From Pohlia nutans (lineage: Eukaryota; Streptophyta; Bryopsida; Bryales; Mniaceae), in the NCBI GenBank assembly GCA_022496805.1, contig CM040104.1:116650-180649 (forward strand): a DNA stretch of 64,000 bases, written 5' to 3'. Under the pieces are notes generated by a model. That model saw only the letters and a list, made by a program, of their open reading frames with translations, was not told the origin of the DNA and did no database searches. Positions 36,631 through 46,406 of this stretch are shown piece by piece. Each line of letters begins with the position of its first letter. Position 1 is the first letter of the stretch. Position numbers and translations under genes: made by a program.

Positions 36631-37341
36631 CTATTCTCTCATTTTAATGAATATTATGTTTTCGGGGTGATTGGAAAATTTCAGTCCCTTCTGCCGGCAG
36701 TAGTTCGTTATGTGGCTAGCACTATCTAGATGGATTTTTTTTAAATTAGAAAACAAATTCGTCACCAAATTCTTAGTATGTTTGCCCGTACTTCCACCAA
36801 TCAGACTTCGGCACTCACCACAGTACAATGTCACAAACCCTGCCCAGCCCTGGTCCCAAAAACGCAACGACCAGTCGTGATCCTTTATAGAAACTTGTTT
36901 GAGATCTTTACAAAGTCTCTCCTCCGCCTTCATGTACCACTATAGCATGTCATTGGGCACAAGAGTGGAATTCATAGCAGGGCCGTCTATCACTAAATGC
37001 TCTTCCGGTGCACTAACTCCTGAAGAGGAGGCTGACCCGCCCCTACAGGTTCTCTGCTCTTAGGATCAGCTTCTTCTGCATGCATGTTTGGTATTTTATC
37101 TGTAGTTCCAACAGATTCCCCACCTAATACGACGTCGTCTATCCTCGTCGTCCTCTCCTGGAATCAGGTGAACACAATATCGAATTGAATTCAACGCTTT
37201 AAAGTCCACGTCAATCCTACAGCCCTCCTCGGCATTCCAAAAATGAAACGGCCCCAATCGCTTGAAGACGATGAGCTGCTCCAATCTTGCACGTAGAGTC
37301 TGTAGCGAAGCACCCTCTTCACAGTCGATGGGGCACAGCAA
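36631..37341 (-). pseudogene. decayed gene with BED-like zinc finger
   Basis: Two linked minus-strand frames. The upstream one (37,341-37,096) begins MLCPIDCEE and contains RLGPFHFWNAEEG and VDFKALNSIRY. After a short stretch with stops, the downstream one (36,933-36,631) has paired tryptophans, then C38-x2-C41 (LYCGEC) and H68-x5-H74 (KKIHLDSASH). An aromatic lead-in with Cx2C and Hx5H is the BED-finger pattern, common in hAT and related transposases and in proteins derived from them. Its tail overlaps the right end of the 34-36.6-kb TIR element. Function unknown; binding role is inference. Confidence 0.45.
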
Positions 37342-37429
37342 CTTAGGAAGGTCTTTTCTTTGCTTGATAAATTAAATCTTCACCCGCACCTTCATGGCGC
37401 CACTACGTTGGAGACGTTGCTGGCTGATC

Positions 37430-38060
37430 AACCCTATAGCAAAAACCCCAAGCCCGACCTTAGAATTCAAACCCTGACCCTAAACCCTAGATTTCAAACC
37501 CCAACCCCAAACTTAGATTCGGAACTCCAATTCCAAAATTAATCCTATTTCCAATGCAATGCACTTACATTTTGCAGAAAGAACAAAAACAAACGAGTAG
37601 AAATCGTACTTGAATTGTAAGGATTAGCGCCAAACCCTGCACCAGCGCGCACTCCACGGAAACCCTAAAGTGCACACGAGAATACCTTGAAACCCTAAGG
37701 CGCACACAAGATCATAGCAAACCCAAAGCCTAAAACCGCCACAAACTAAAACTTTAAGGCTCCCTACGTGATTGTAAGAAACCGCTGCTTGCAAGGAATA
37801 ACTCAAACCCTAGCACTTGCTTCCAAACCTTAAATAAAACATGTAAACATTTTTGCGAGGATTAAGTTCACCGCCCAACCCTGCACCAGCGCCCACTCCA
37901 CCAAAACTCTCCAGCGCACACGAGAATACTCTAAAACCCTAAGGTGCACACGAGATCCACAGCAAACCTGAAGGCGCCGCTACTACAAAATCAAACCCTG
38001 ATGCTTTTTGTGTGTTCTAGAAAACTGCTGCAAACCCTGAAATACTCAAACCCTAGTTCC
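37430..38060. repeat. telobox-rich segment with 244-bp direct repeat
   Basis: CCCTGCACCAGCGC occurs at 37,635 and 37,879, and the following GCACACGAGAATAC and AAACCCTAAGG blocks repeat at the same 244-bp spacing. AAACCCTA-type motifs occur throughout, as in 18.96-19.35 kb. It lies upstream of the minus-strand gene at 37,341 and may include its promoter. Confidence 0.6.
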
Positions 38061-38087
38061 CGAGCAAAAATTGCACCGAATGTGTAC

Positions 38088-38217
38088 TCCTTTTTATCTA
38101 CTAATTTTGGACAGAACTCAAACACATTTTCATCCACCGATTTTGGACAAAACGGTAATACATTTTCATCCACGGATTTTGGACAAAATGGTAACACATT
38201 TTCATCCATGTTGGATA
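38088..38217. repeat. 36-bp minisatellite, about three units
   Basis: CATTTTCATCC occurs at 38,124, 38,161 and 38,197, with GATTTTGGACAAAA between. The 36-bp period keeps the plus-strand frame open (repeating FGQNGNTFSSTD), but no gene context supports translation. Confidence 0.7.
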
Positions 38218-38440
38218 ATATAGAACCACTAAAATACAAAGTATTTAATTTTTGAAATTATCTTTTTTCTCTACGCTATTTTATATGTACCACTTAGGTA
38301 ATTTAATCATGTTTTGTCAAATGCTATATTACATATACTCACGTTTCACAGTCTCAGAGCACCCTATACTACATCTAATAATTTTATAAATTTTACGCCA
38401 AATTTTTATTCAAGACCCTATATTTTATCGCACGTAGTTC

Positions 38441-39110
38441 CTACGTTTTTCGCCGGTGCCCCTCCCGAGCCTCATCATCTGCATTTAGGAGAGCTACAAT
38501 TAGTCCTACCAACGCAACATCGCGGTTGTAGTGACGCCTCCACCAAGCTACGTTATCCTCAACAGTCAAGTTGTAAAACTTTCGGTGCACTCTTCGAATC
38601 TCTTCATAGACTCTCCAGACATTAGTGCTCCATTCCGGCACTAATTCATCGCAAATCCATCAATTGTCCCTATCTTCTCTAATCCTAAGTGCCTTAGTTT
38701 GCATTTTCCACTAATCACCCTCAGCTTCATGTGCCTTAGTGCGCCAAATCCTAACAAATTGGTGCTCATCCTTGACGATGATATCTTGGAGGGCAGAAAT
38801 TTGCACCGTCTTTACCCAATCATGGATAGCTTTTAAACCTGCACTTCCGTTTGACCACTCTTGTCCATCAATGTCCAAAGTGTACAGGTCATTTGCAACA
38901 GCACTATTGTTCCCACCGAAGTCTGCAAAAAGATATTTACCGCAAGAAATCAAGGCTGATACTACACGCCGCATCTTCATTGCATCCTTGCAACATTCGG
39001 GAATAGTATCTTCCGTCAATTTCCACTACAGACACGATATGAGCCGGAACTTCTTTTAGAAGTGGTAAAAGAGCATCCAAATTGCAAATACCACGGTGTC
39101 CGGTTTCAGA
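38441..39110 (-). pseudogene. unrecognised decayed gene fragment
   Basis: The minus strand reads in one direction through GICNLDALLPLLKEVPAHIV, then after a frameshift near 38,950 KYLFADFGGNNSAVANDLY, LDIDGQEWSNGSAGLKAIHD and DEHQFVRIWRTKAHEAEGD, then past two stops into STNVWRVYEEIRRVHRKFYN and RDVALVGLIVALLN. The length and residue use look genuinely coding. I do not recognise the family. It may be part of the same minus-strand gene as 36.6-37.3 kb, separated by the telobox repeat region. Confidence 0.4.
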
Positions 39111-40273
39111 CGCTAAACTTTGTAGTCAATAGTAACTTTCATCACTTCCCTAGTTTCATCCTTCGAGTCACCAGATGAAGATATTAGTGATAGTAATCTA
39201 CAGTCTAATAGAGAATAACACCATAACATTAGGACTATTTCATTGAAAGCATACAAATTTTACAGACTACAAATGTGCGACAGAAACTTGTTGCCAAAAC
39301 TTTAGATGACCCATATTCATCATCAAATTACCATCCACAAAACGAGGGTTTATCAAACTGAGCCTAGCGCCACTCTAGATTGTAGAGGTCATAACAATAA
39401 GCTTGATACATCAAGAAATCCTAAACCTTGATGAAGTCAAAGATGATGAATGTTGCCTCGTGGAGTTTGATGTTTGACGTTAGACATGAGCATCAACGTA
39501 AAATGACCACGTAAAGGCAACGCACATCCGGCATACTTTAAACATTCAAGACAACAAATTTTTGGTACTGATCAAGTGGATTAGAAACTTGTTACTTTAT
39601 GTGCGTAATAACGTGTTACAAATACAACAAATTATTCATTGGAGCATTACCTAAACCATTGGTTGCACGTGATGTTGGTTAAAATTTAAGCATGTTACTG
39701 TGCATTCTATAATAAAAGATGAACAACATGGGAAAGATTCTTGAATTGTAGTAATGACGTGGCATCAAATCAAGAACCATAATTCAATTAAGACCTACAA
39801 ATTGTGCACATGACATTTTAAGCAAAAAAAATCTTTCTAAAGTGAATTGTGTTGCGATGAAAGTCACCACATTGCCGTGTTACCAAGAATGATCTACTAA
39901 ACAACAAAGAATGAATAGCATAACACTAAATGTATGTCATTGAAAATATAACGATTGAATGCGATTTGGTTAGATTTAACATTGTCCTTCCAAGGTTCTA
40001 GTGGGATGTCCTCTCACAATTTATGCTAAAGTTTCAAAACCCACCAAATAGGGCACCAATCCTATGTGATAGTCTTGGTTCTCTCCGATGAAATCCTGGC
40101 CTATTCATCTCTGCTTTGATGCAAAATATCTTGACGGGCCTATGTGGGCTTTTCTTCAAACGACTTGCACGCTTGCTTCCATTCACGATACTTCTTGCGA
40201 TATTTAATCTAGAAGCCAGTATTTTTCACAGAACGTGCTAGTTAGGGTGAGTTATCTCAAAGGAGTCCCTCAT
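39111..40273. other. non-coding or too decayed to read
   Basis: No supported gene, RNA or repeat. Confidence 0.45.
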
Positions 40274-41176
40274 TCAACTCATTGACCGCTTCATTAACAT
40301 AGACCTTGACATCCATCTCCAATTTGGAATTTTGTTGCTGCACAAATTCAAATACACGTATTTAAAATCATTCCAAACATTATGGAGAACACAAAAACAA
40401 GGGATAGATAAAGCAAAATCAGTGTTATGCAACTCATACGTAAGCATTACGTAAGTCATACCAATTTATTGTGGAACCACCAAAGTGTCACAATAGACAT
40501 CCATTTCTCAAAAATCTTCCATTCGAAATCCTGCCCTCTATGATCTAGAATAGTCCAGTAATAATATATTTTCATGTCGAATAGCAGATAGAAGTTGGTT
40601 GATTGGAATTCCTTTGGTGCAATAGGAGGCTCGAGATTGAAATGGTTGTCATCAACTTTACGTTGAGCCATCTTTTTTTTTCCAGCGTCATCACTCTAGT
40701 CTCCCCAACATCCTAGGCTGGCTGCCTTCTAAACCTAGATGATATTGAATGGGCGGTCGAAGCCCCTTATCTTTTATCCACAAGAATTGCAAATCCCTGT
40801 GTTTTGCAAAATCTTTGGATTTTTGTACAATATCCATCACTTCACTGTCATTGCCTTGTTTAACTCCTTTTGCCGCCAGTCAAGTCCACAATCGTTGTAA
40901 TAATTACACGTAAGATTGGAACCTTTGAGAATCTACAATAATTTTGCGTACAAGGAATGACAATGTGCTTATGGAAAAAAGCATATTGTATTTCAAGCTT
41001 AGTTTTTCCTTCTTAGGCAATGCTACCCTGAATTGAGGACTACTAGCGGAAGGCCCTATAGTAAATTTGCCCTTCTTTGATGAGGACTGTGTTACGTATT
41101 GGACAAGTATATTCACAAAGGCCTCTTTTCTCACAGTAGGGGTTTTGTCGTGACTTCTTAGTTTCCGCTTCTCCAA
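40274..41176 (-). pseudogene. possible decayed exons, minus strand
   Basis: Two exon-like frames. One (41,176-40,904) has KLRSHDKTPTVRKEAFVNIL and KGKFTIGPSASSPQFRVALP; the other (40,671-40,456) starts MAQRKVDDNHF and contains PIAPKEFQSTNFYLLFD and a tryptophan-rich end. Between and beyond them the frame is closed. Residue use suggests former coding sequence; no family recognised. Confidence 0.3.
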
Positions 41177-42040
41177 TTTGCTGGAACTTGGGGCTACATC
41201 TATGTCTAAAGAGTTATGCTTTAGGGGATTTTCCCGGTTTTAGGTTTTTGAAAATGTCCCCACTGACCTTGACCGTCTTCTAACAATCTTCTTTCTTGTC
41301 TCCCTCGCGCGTTGATACATCTAACATCATTAGCATTCTAAATTTGAACTCCACTAGTCCATCCAACCTACATAGTGTTACGAAACTTTGTTATCTTAGT
41401 ATGCTTAGTGACAATTCTTCTTCAATAAGACAACAAAACACATGAGACACGGATTGGACTGAAAGCAATAAAAGAAACCATAAGATTCAATTACACAACT
41501 TGTAACGCCTCAAAAACATGCAATATCAGCTAAGACTAAGAAGCACAATATCAGCACAGACTAATAAATGCATTGTCCAACTTTTGTCTTCACCATTGTG
41601 TTCCTAAAAAACCACGCAAAACTACACCTAACGCTATAAAACTTAAGCAGGACCTTGAGCACATCCAGACACCCAATTCCTAAAAACTTCTTGGCTCTCA
41701 CACTAAGCATATCCTTCCCAAATAATTATCCTTACAAAGGCAATATAAGACAGAAGGGCATATTCGCTAAATTGGGACTATTCCGGTAACTTGGGACCTT
41801 TTCAACCCCTCGTAGTTGCCATATCCAAGTATGTTTGAACAACTGAATGATGTCTTTGGTCGCTCTCTTTCATAGTGCACCTTCCTAGAATGATTAATAC
41901 TCTATTCGTACTATTTTTAGTAACACTCAAACCAGACGCACGACAATCTTTGATTGCAGTATGTAACGGCGTTCACGGTCACACTAGTAAAACGGCATTA
42001 GTTAGAACTAGCGCGGGTATAAATTGGTGTTTGTTTTGCT
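41177..42040. other. intergenic DNA
   Basis: I see no supported gene or repeat. Confidence 0.45.
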
Positions 42041-42272
42041 GGCGGTCACCAAGTCATGGTTCCAAGGTTGGTTGGAGAAGGACGTTCGTGTTGCAATTGT
42101 ACGGTCCGGGTTCGATTCCCGTTGGATCCGTTTGAGCGTTTGTTGTAATATACGTGGTTGGTGCTGCTAGTGATTTTATCATAGGCAAGAAAGTTTGTAC
42201 CAACCAACTGGCCCCGTCCCATCTACCTGAGACAACTGTTCACGTTGAGCTACACAAAAATTACAAGAGGAA
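42041..42272 (+). mobile_element. tRNA-derived SINE, copy 2
   Basis: Starts near GGTCACCAAGTCATGGTTCC, with GGTTGGTTGGAGAAGG and a perfect-looking B box GGTTCGATTCC at about 42,109. The body aligns with copy 1 at 36.1-36.4 kb through GTTTGAGCG, TTGGTGCTGCTAGTGA and ACCAACCAACTGGCCC. The tRNA fold itself does not close (T stem and acceptor mismatched), so it is a SINE and not a working tRNA gene. Confidence 0.75.
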
Positions 42273-43251
42273 TAAGTAGTGGTATTTACCATTATTTACC
42301 CTCCTTTTCTTTGATAGTTTTGTTTTATTCACTAATCTACTGGTAATGGTTGGTTACTTTCTAATTTTCGTTTAGTGAAAAATAATTGATGAGGCATGTT
42401 ATATAGCAATGATGTTTCTTCTCTTTGAATGTGTGCTTAATAGTGATTCCTAGTAGTTTAAATTTTGATTCGAGGGGTTTCAATAAGGGAGTATGGGTTA
42501 TACCTCTGGCTCTTGCCGTAATGTCTATTTGTGGATCCGCTTTCCATTTGTTTCACTTCATATACAATCATTCTATATACCGCCTTCCGTTCTCATTCAC
42601 CTCTACCTTGTATTGGCCATTCATAAATTATTCAAGACTATTATGTTTTAAAATCCAGCATATAAAGGTGATTTTAGGAAGTGTATTATGTTTCTCACAT
42701 GCTCACCTCATTCCCACAACCACACCAAGTATTAATAATTCTCAACACAACATCGTGCAAACTCGGGGAAGTCACTCTTTGTATCCTTTGAGTATCACAT
42801 GTGAACAAAGGGTATTTAATAGTACCGAAAGAATTATTATTATACATACTATACATCCTCTTCATGTGTACATGATAATCCAACTACCATGGCATGAAGT
42901 AATGATTAATAGGTTAATATTACATTTTAGCGCGTGACAATGTTCACGGCAAACGGACCATGACATGTAATTGCCAATGAATCATATATTTTTTTAAGGG
43001 TTTAAATTGTTTGGGTAACTATTACTCTTCACCCAATTTCCTGCGCGTATACAAATTTTATACTTCTACGGGGTGGTGCTTTTGTGGTAAACAATTACCA
43101 AGAATTGAAGAGTATGTCTTTTGTTTCTAGAATAATTGTCTGCCAATTGCTATTTTCAATTTTTTCCCTATACTCTTCAGTTCGCTTCAATCCCCTACTC
43201 GACTTTGCATGCACAATCCATTTGTCATTGCATGAGACATGTCGAGTGAAC
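42273..43251. other. intergenic DNA with a 170-codon orphan frame (42,425-42,937, +)
   Basis: The plus-strand frame starts MNVCLIVIPS and has a hydrophobic segment (VIPLALAVMSICGSAFHLF) but no recognised motif, no codon pattern I trust and no neighbour evidence; I treat it as a chance opening. The minus-strand frame at 43,095-43,280 may be a frameshifted extension of the gene ending at 43,252. Confidence 0.3.
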
Positions 43252-45957
43252 TCATGATGATGACTCGGTGTCAGATACACACCTATTCAACTTCCGCCGT
43301 CTATGCAACTTGCCATCGGCTGAAATTGGAAGAACACGCTGCAAAGTGCATAAAATTTGATCCATGTCAAGTTCCTACATCACATTACAGTTTAGGGAAA
43401 AATTGAACATGGTAAGATGTAAATGATGGAACTCTGCCACAATAAGCTTACCTTGCGAAGACGATATTCATCCACACATGGTCTATTCTCCTAGAAAATT
43501 TCCAAACCGAGTATGTTATCAAAACTTAGTATTGCCACACATTTACAATTACTGTTTATGTTCACCAAGTCCTCTAGCGGTCGTCTAATAATTTGTATAA
43601 ATCGATTTTTCTGAAGAGAGCTTCCTTCCACCTGTGCTGACGAAAAAAATAAATCTAGTGCGTACTAGATTATGGTGGAAGGCGCCTAGTGAGTACTTAT
43701 ATATCTACAACTAAAGTCTTCATGGTGCCCGAATCTTCAACTTGATGCGCCCTACGAAGAAACTCAATTTTCCAGTACAGACCGGGCACCATTTCATTCA
43801 AAAACGACGCTCACATCTACTAATCACAAACAACTTCAATGCAACGGCAGAAAGCTAACCTTGTTTTGCCTTGCTGCTTCTATGGCTGCATGCTGCTTTA
43901 TAACATTAGATTCCTGCGGTTGCCATGCAGTGTGGTAAGTATCTCACGACCTCCTTGAATTTAGCATAGAGCATCCAACAGATGTTTTGAATCAGTGACG
44001 AAAATCTATACCTGTGTGGCTGGGATAATGTTGTCTACCGAACCTTCAGATGTGCCCGCCTCATAGTTCGAGAACTCTCTTGCTGATGCAATCAAGGTGG
44101 TCTCATGGGTAATGTGCGTGGAAGGAGAGTCTGTGAACTCACTCGCACTCACAACCTGACTCATCCGAATTGCCTCCTGCAACTTCATTTGGTTCTGCAT
44201 TGCTTCCTCTTTGACCCTCTCCAACTCCATTCTCAATACCTTGTTCTGCGTTGCCAGCTCCCTGCTTGCCCGTTGTGCCTCTCGATTCACGGCCAACTTC
44301 TTTTTGGAGATCTTTTGTAGTTGTATTCTCAAAGCTCTAAGTGCAAAAACCTTTTGCTCTCCACCGTCTGCTGGCACAACGTCGTTGGGACCATCTGACA
44401 AGTCGGACTCCTTATCGGATGGAAAATCTAACAAGGATTCCCTATACGCATCATCCTCTGATCCGCTGTCAATCTCGATGGGATTGTCCTCATTAGACGG
44501 CTGGGCGACCGTCACCTCCTCTACTATAATCAAAGTAGGAATGGGTGGGACTTTAATTGGAGGCACAATCGATACCTCACAAGTTGTGCCCGGAACCGCA
44601 GCCAGGACAAGTGTCGCATCGCGGACAGCGTCGTCCTTGATGGTTACCAGTAGGCAATTGACCACTGGCACCGAAGAGGGAGTGAAACCCAACAAGTCTT
44701 CTGACTCAGCGGCCGTTGACGAATTTGTGTTTTGCATAGGGGCCACGCGTGCATCGTCCACACCTTGCGATACCACCGAGGACTGGACGGAATCAACGGC
44801 AATTGGAAATTTGTGAATATGTTCAGCGCGCTTGTCAGTAGTGGCACAAGTGTTTTCGGGAACGGGAGCTTCCTCAATCGTTGCCACAGGGCAGTTGACC
44901 ACTGGCACCAGAGAGGGAGAGAAACCCAACAAGTCTTCTGACTCCGCGGCCGTTGAAGAATTCGGAATTTCCATAGGCGCCACGCGTGCATTGTCCTCAC
45001 CTCCTAATACCATCGAGGAATGGAGTGAATCAATGGCAACTGGGAGTTTGTCCCCATCTCCAGTGCACTCATCGGTAGATGAAAACTCTTCTGGGGAACG
45101 GATACTTCCTCAGTGGTTGCCAATGGGCAATTTACCACTGGCACCGGAGAGGGAGTGAACCCAAACGTGTCTTCTGACTCACCGACCGTTGAGGAATTTG
45201 GGTTCTCCATATAGGCCACGCCTGCATTGCCCTCACCTGCCGATACCATAAAGTGTTGGAGGGAATCAACGGCGACTGCGAGTTTGTGCCTCGGGGAGGT
45301 CACTCCCTTGTATATTTTGTATACACGTGCGATAATGACCTATTTATTTGGGGGGTTATTTTAGCAAAAAAATTTAGCAAAAAATATTATTAGGTGATGG
45401 TATTTTACATATAAAAAGCCTGAGAATATTATATGTGATGGTATTTTACATGTAAACGTGTTTCACTTTTTTTAAATCCCCTACTTTACATGTACATTTT
45501 TTACAAAATTTATCTACAATGAATATATTGGACCCTAATTTTTATTGCACGTTGTTTCTAAAATTTTCGCCAGTGAACCCCCCGAGGTTTGTGCCCATCT
45601 CCCGTGCGCTCGTTGGTAGACGGAAAACTCTTCGGGGGAACGGATACTTCCTCAGGGGTTGCTAGTGGGCAATTTATCACTGGCACCGAAGGAGTGAACC
45701 CCTACATGTCTTCTGCATGATTGAAGGTGTTTAAGAAATCCGCACTTGGGCCATGTGTGCCTCAATCGCTCCAACTCCATGCATAACCACGAATTGTTGG
45801 GCGGAGTTCACCTCTGTGCAATCGCCCGCTGCAACAGAATCAGTTCCCAGTTCCTCCGCAATGTCTGCCGAAGGCGCACTGTCAAAATGACGGATTTCCA
45901 AATTACAATATAGTTCATGGGCACCGATACTGCCGTCACTGACCACGTTGTTGTCTG
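43252..45957 (-). CDS. unrecognised spliced gene with about 79-residue tandem repeats, 5' end lost
   Basis: Exon 1 runs from the LTR junction to 44,012, ending CAG|GTATAG. Exons 2 (43,860-43,913), 3 (43,452-43,490) and 4 (43,252-43,338) are flanked by AG and GT and all join in phase 0, giving NIIPATQ-ESNVIKQHAA, then ENRPCVDEYRLRK and RVLPISADGK, ending DTESSS. The amino-terminal part is four tandem units of about 79 residues (landmarks at 45,699, 45,160, 44,925 and 44,688; e.g. SSTAAESEDLLGF and VPVVNC). Then come an acidic block (IEIDSGSEDD), a basic block and a coiled coil rich in K, E and Q. A MITE splits the array and a frameshift lies near 45,085, so the gene is probably dead now. Its start is cut off by LTR copy B. 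Family unknown. Confidence 0.5.
45290..45586. mobile_element. hAT-type MITE, copy 1
   Basis: A 297-bp element with ends CTCGGGGAGG and CCCCCCGAG, flanked by an exact 8-bp duplication GTTTGTGC (45,282-45,289 and 45,587-45,594). Eight-base duplications are the hAT signature. The interior closely matches the copy at 58,717-59,003. It lies within the repeat array of the spliced gene. Confidence 0.88.
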
Positions 45958-46027
45958 TGTCGAACATTGTTTTCCTAAAAGCGCGCAGTAAGTTTTTTTT
46001 AGGGCAGCTAGGAGTAGCCTTGCTGCC

Positions 46028-46034
46028 ATAAATA
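46028..46034 (+). promoter_or_regulatory. TATA box in LTR copy B
   Basis: ATAAATA at the same offset from the left edge as in copies A and C, about 380 bp before the ORF start. Confidence 0.5.
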
Positions 46035-46406
46035 GAAGAAATAGTGGCGATAAATGCCTATTTATTTATTTGGAGAGAGAGTAGTGCTCGCGCGCACCCT
46101 AGAGGGATTAGTGCAGGACCGGATAGGCAGCGGGTTCCGGTACGAAACTGGATGGGTGACCGCAGAGAGGGGGACAAGTCTTTGATGGACCCGACCACAA
46201 TCCGCGCCTTAAAATGGGCCACCCTTAACTTGGCGACTCACTGTTCATTTGCTCCCAGCGCTTCTAGTCCCCATCGTGAGCAGAGTTTTGTATTTCCGGA
46301 TAGCATTAGGGTTGATAGTGCGCGATTGGAGTTAGAGAAGAGAGAGCGCCAAAAACTTAGGCGAAGTTCGCGGAGGAGAAGAAGAGTGCATCCGGAGTCT
46401 GTAGAA

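Larger units (their letters stand above)
33991..36647. mobile_element. terminal-inverted-repeat element of about 2.66 kb
   Basis: The left end (33,991-34,056) and right end (36,581-36,647) are inverted repeats of about 66 bp, with TTAAAATGAGAGAATAGGG at the outside and TTCAAGGTGGAGGATTGAAT inside, differing at a few positions. The interior holds a 71-bp minisatellite, a coding remnant and a SINE. Ends coincide with TTAA/TTTAA, so the exact target duplication is ambiguous. No recognised transposase inside; superfamily unassigned. Confidence 0.65.

Noticed and set aside
42067..42130. tRNA gene suggested by GGTTCGATTCC and a GGTTCCA/TGGATCC acceptor-like pair
   Set aside because: T stem, D arm and anticodon stem do not close, and the sequence has a body and a second copy typical of a SINE.
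42425..42937. 170-codon plus-strand ORF with a hydrophobic segment
   Set aside because: No family, no splice or promoter evidence; isolated in intergenic DNA. Could be a chance opening or organelle-derived insert.
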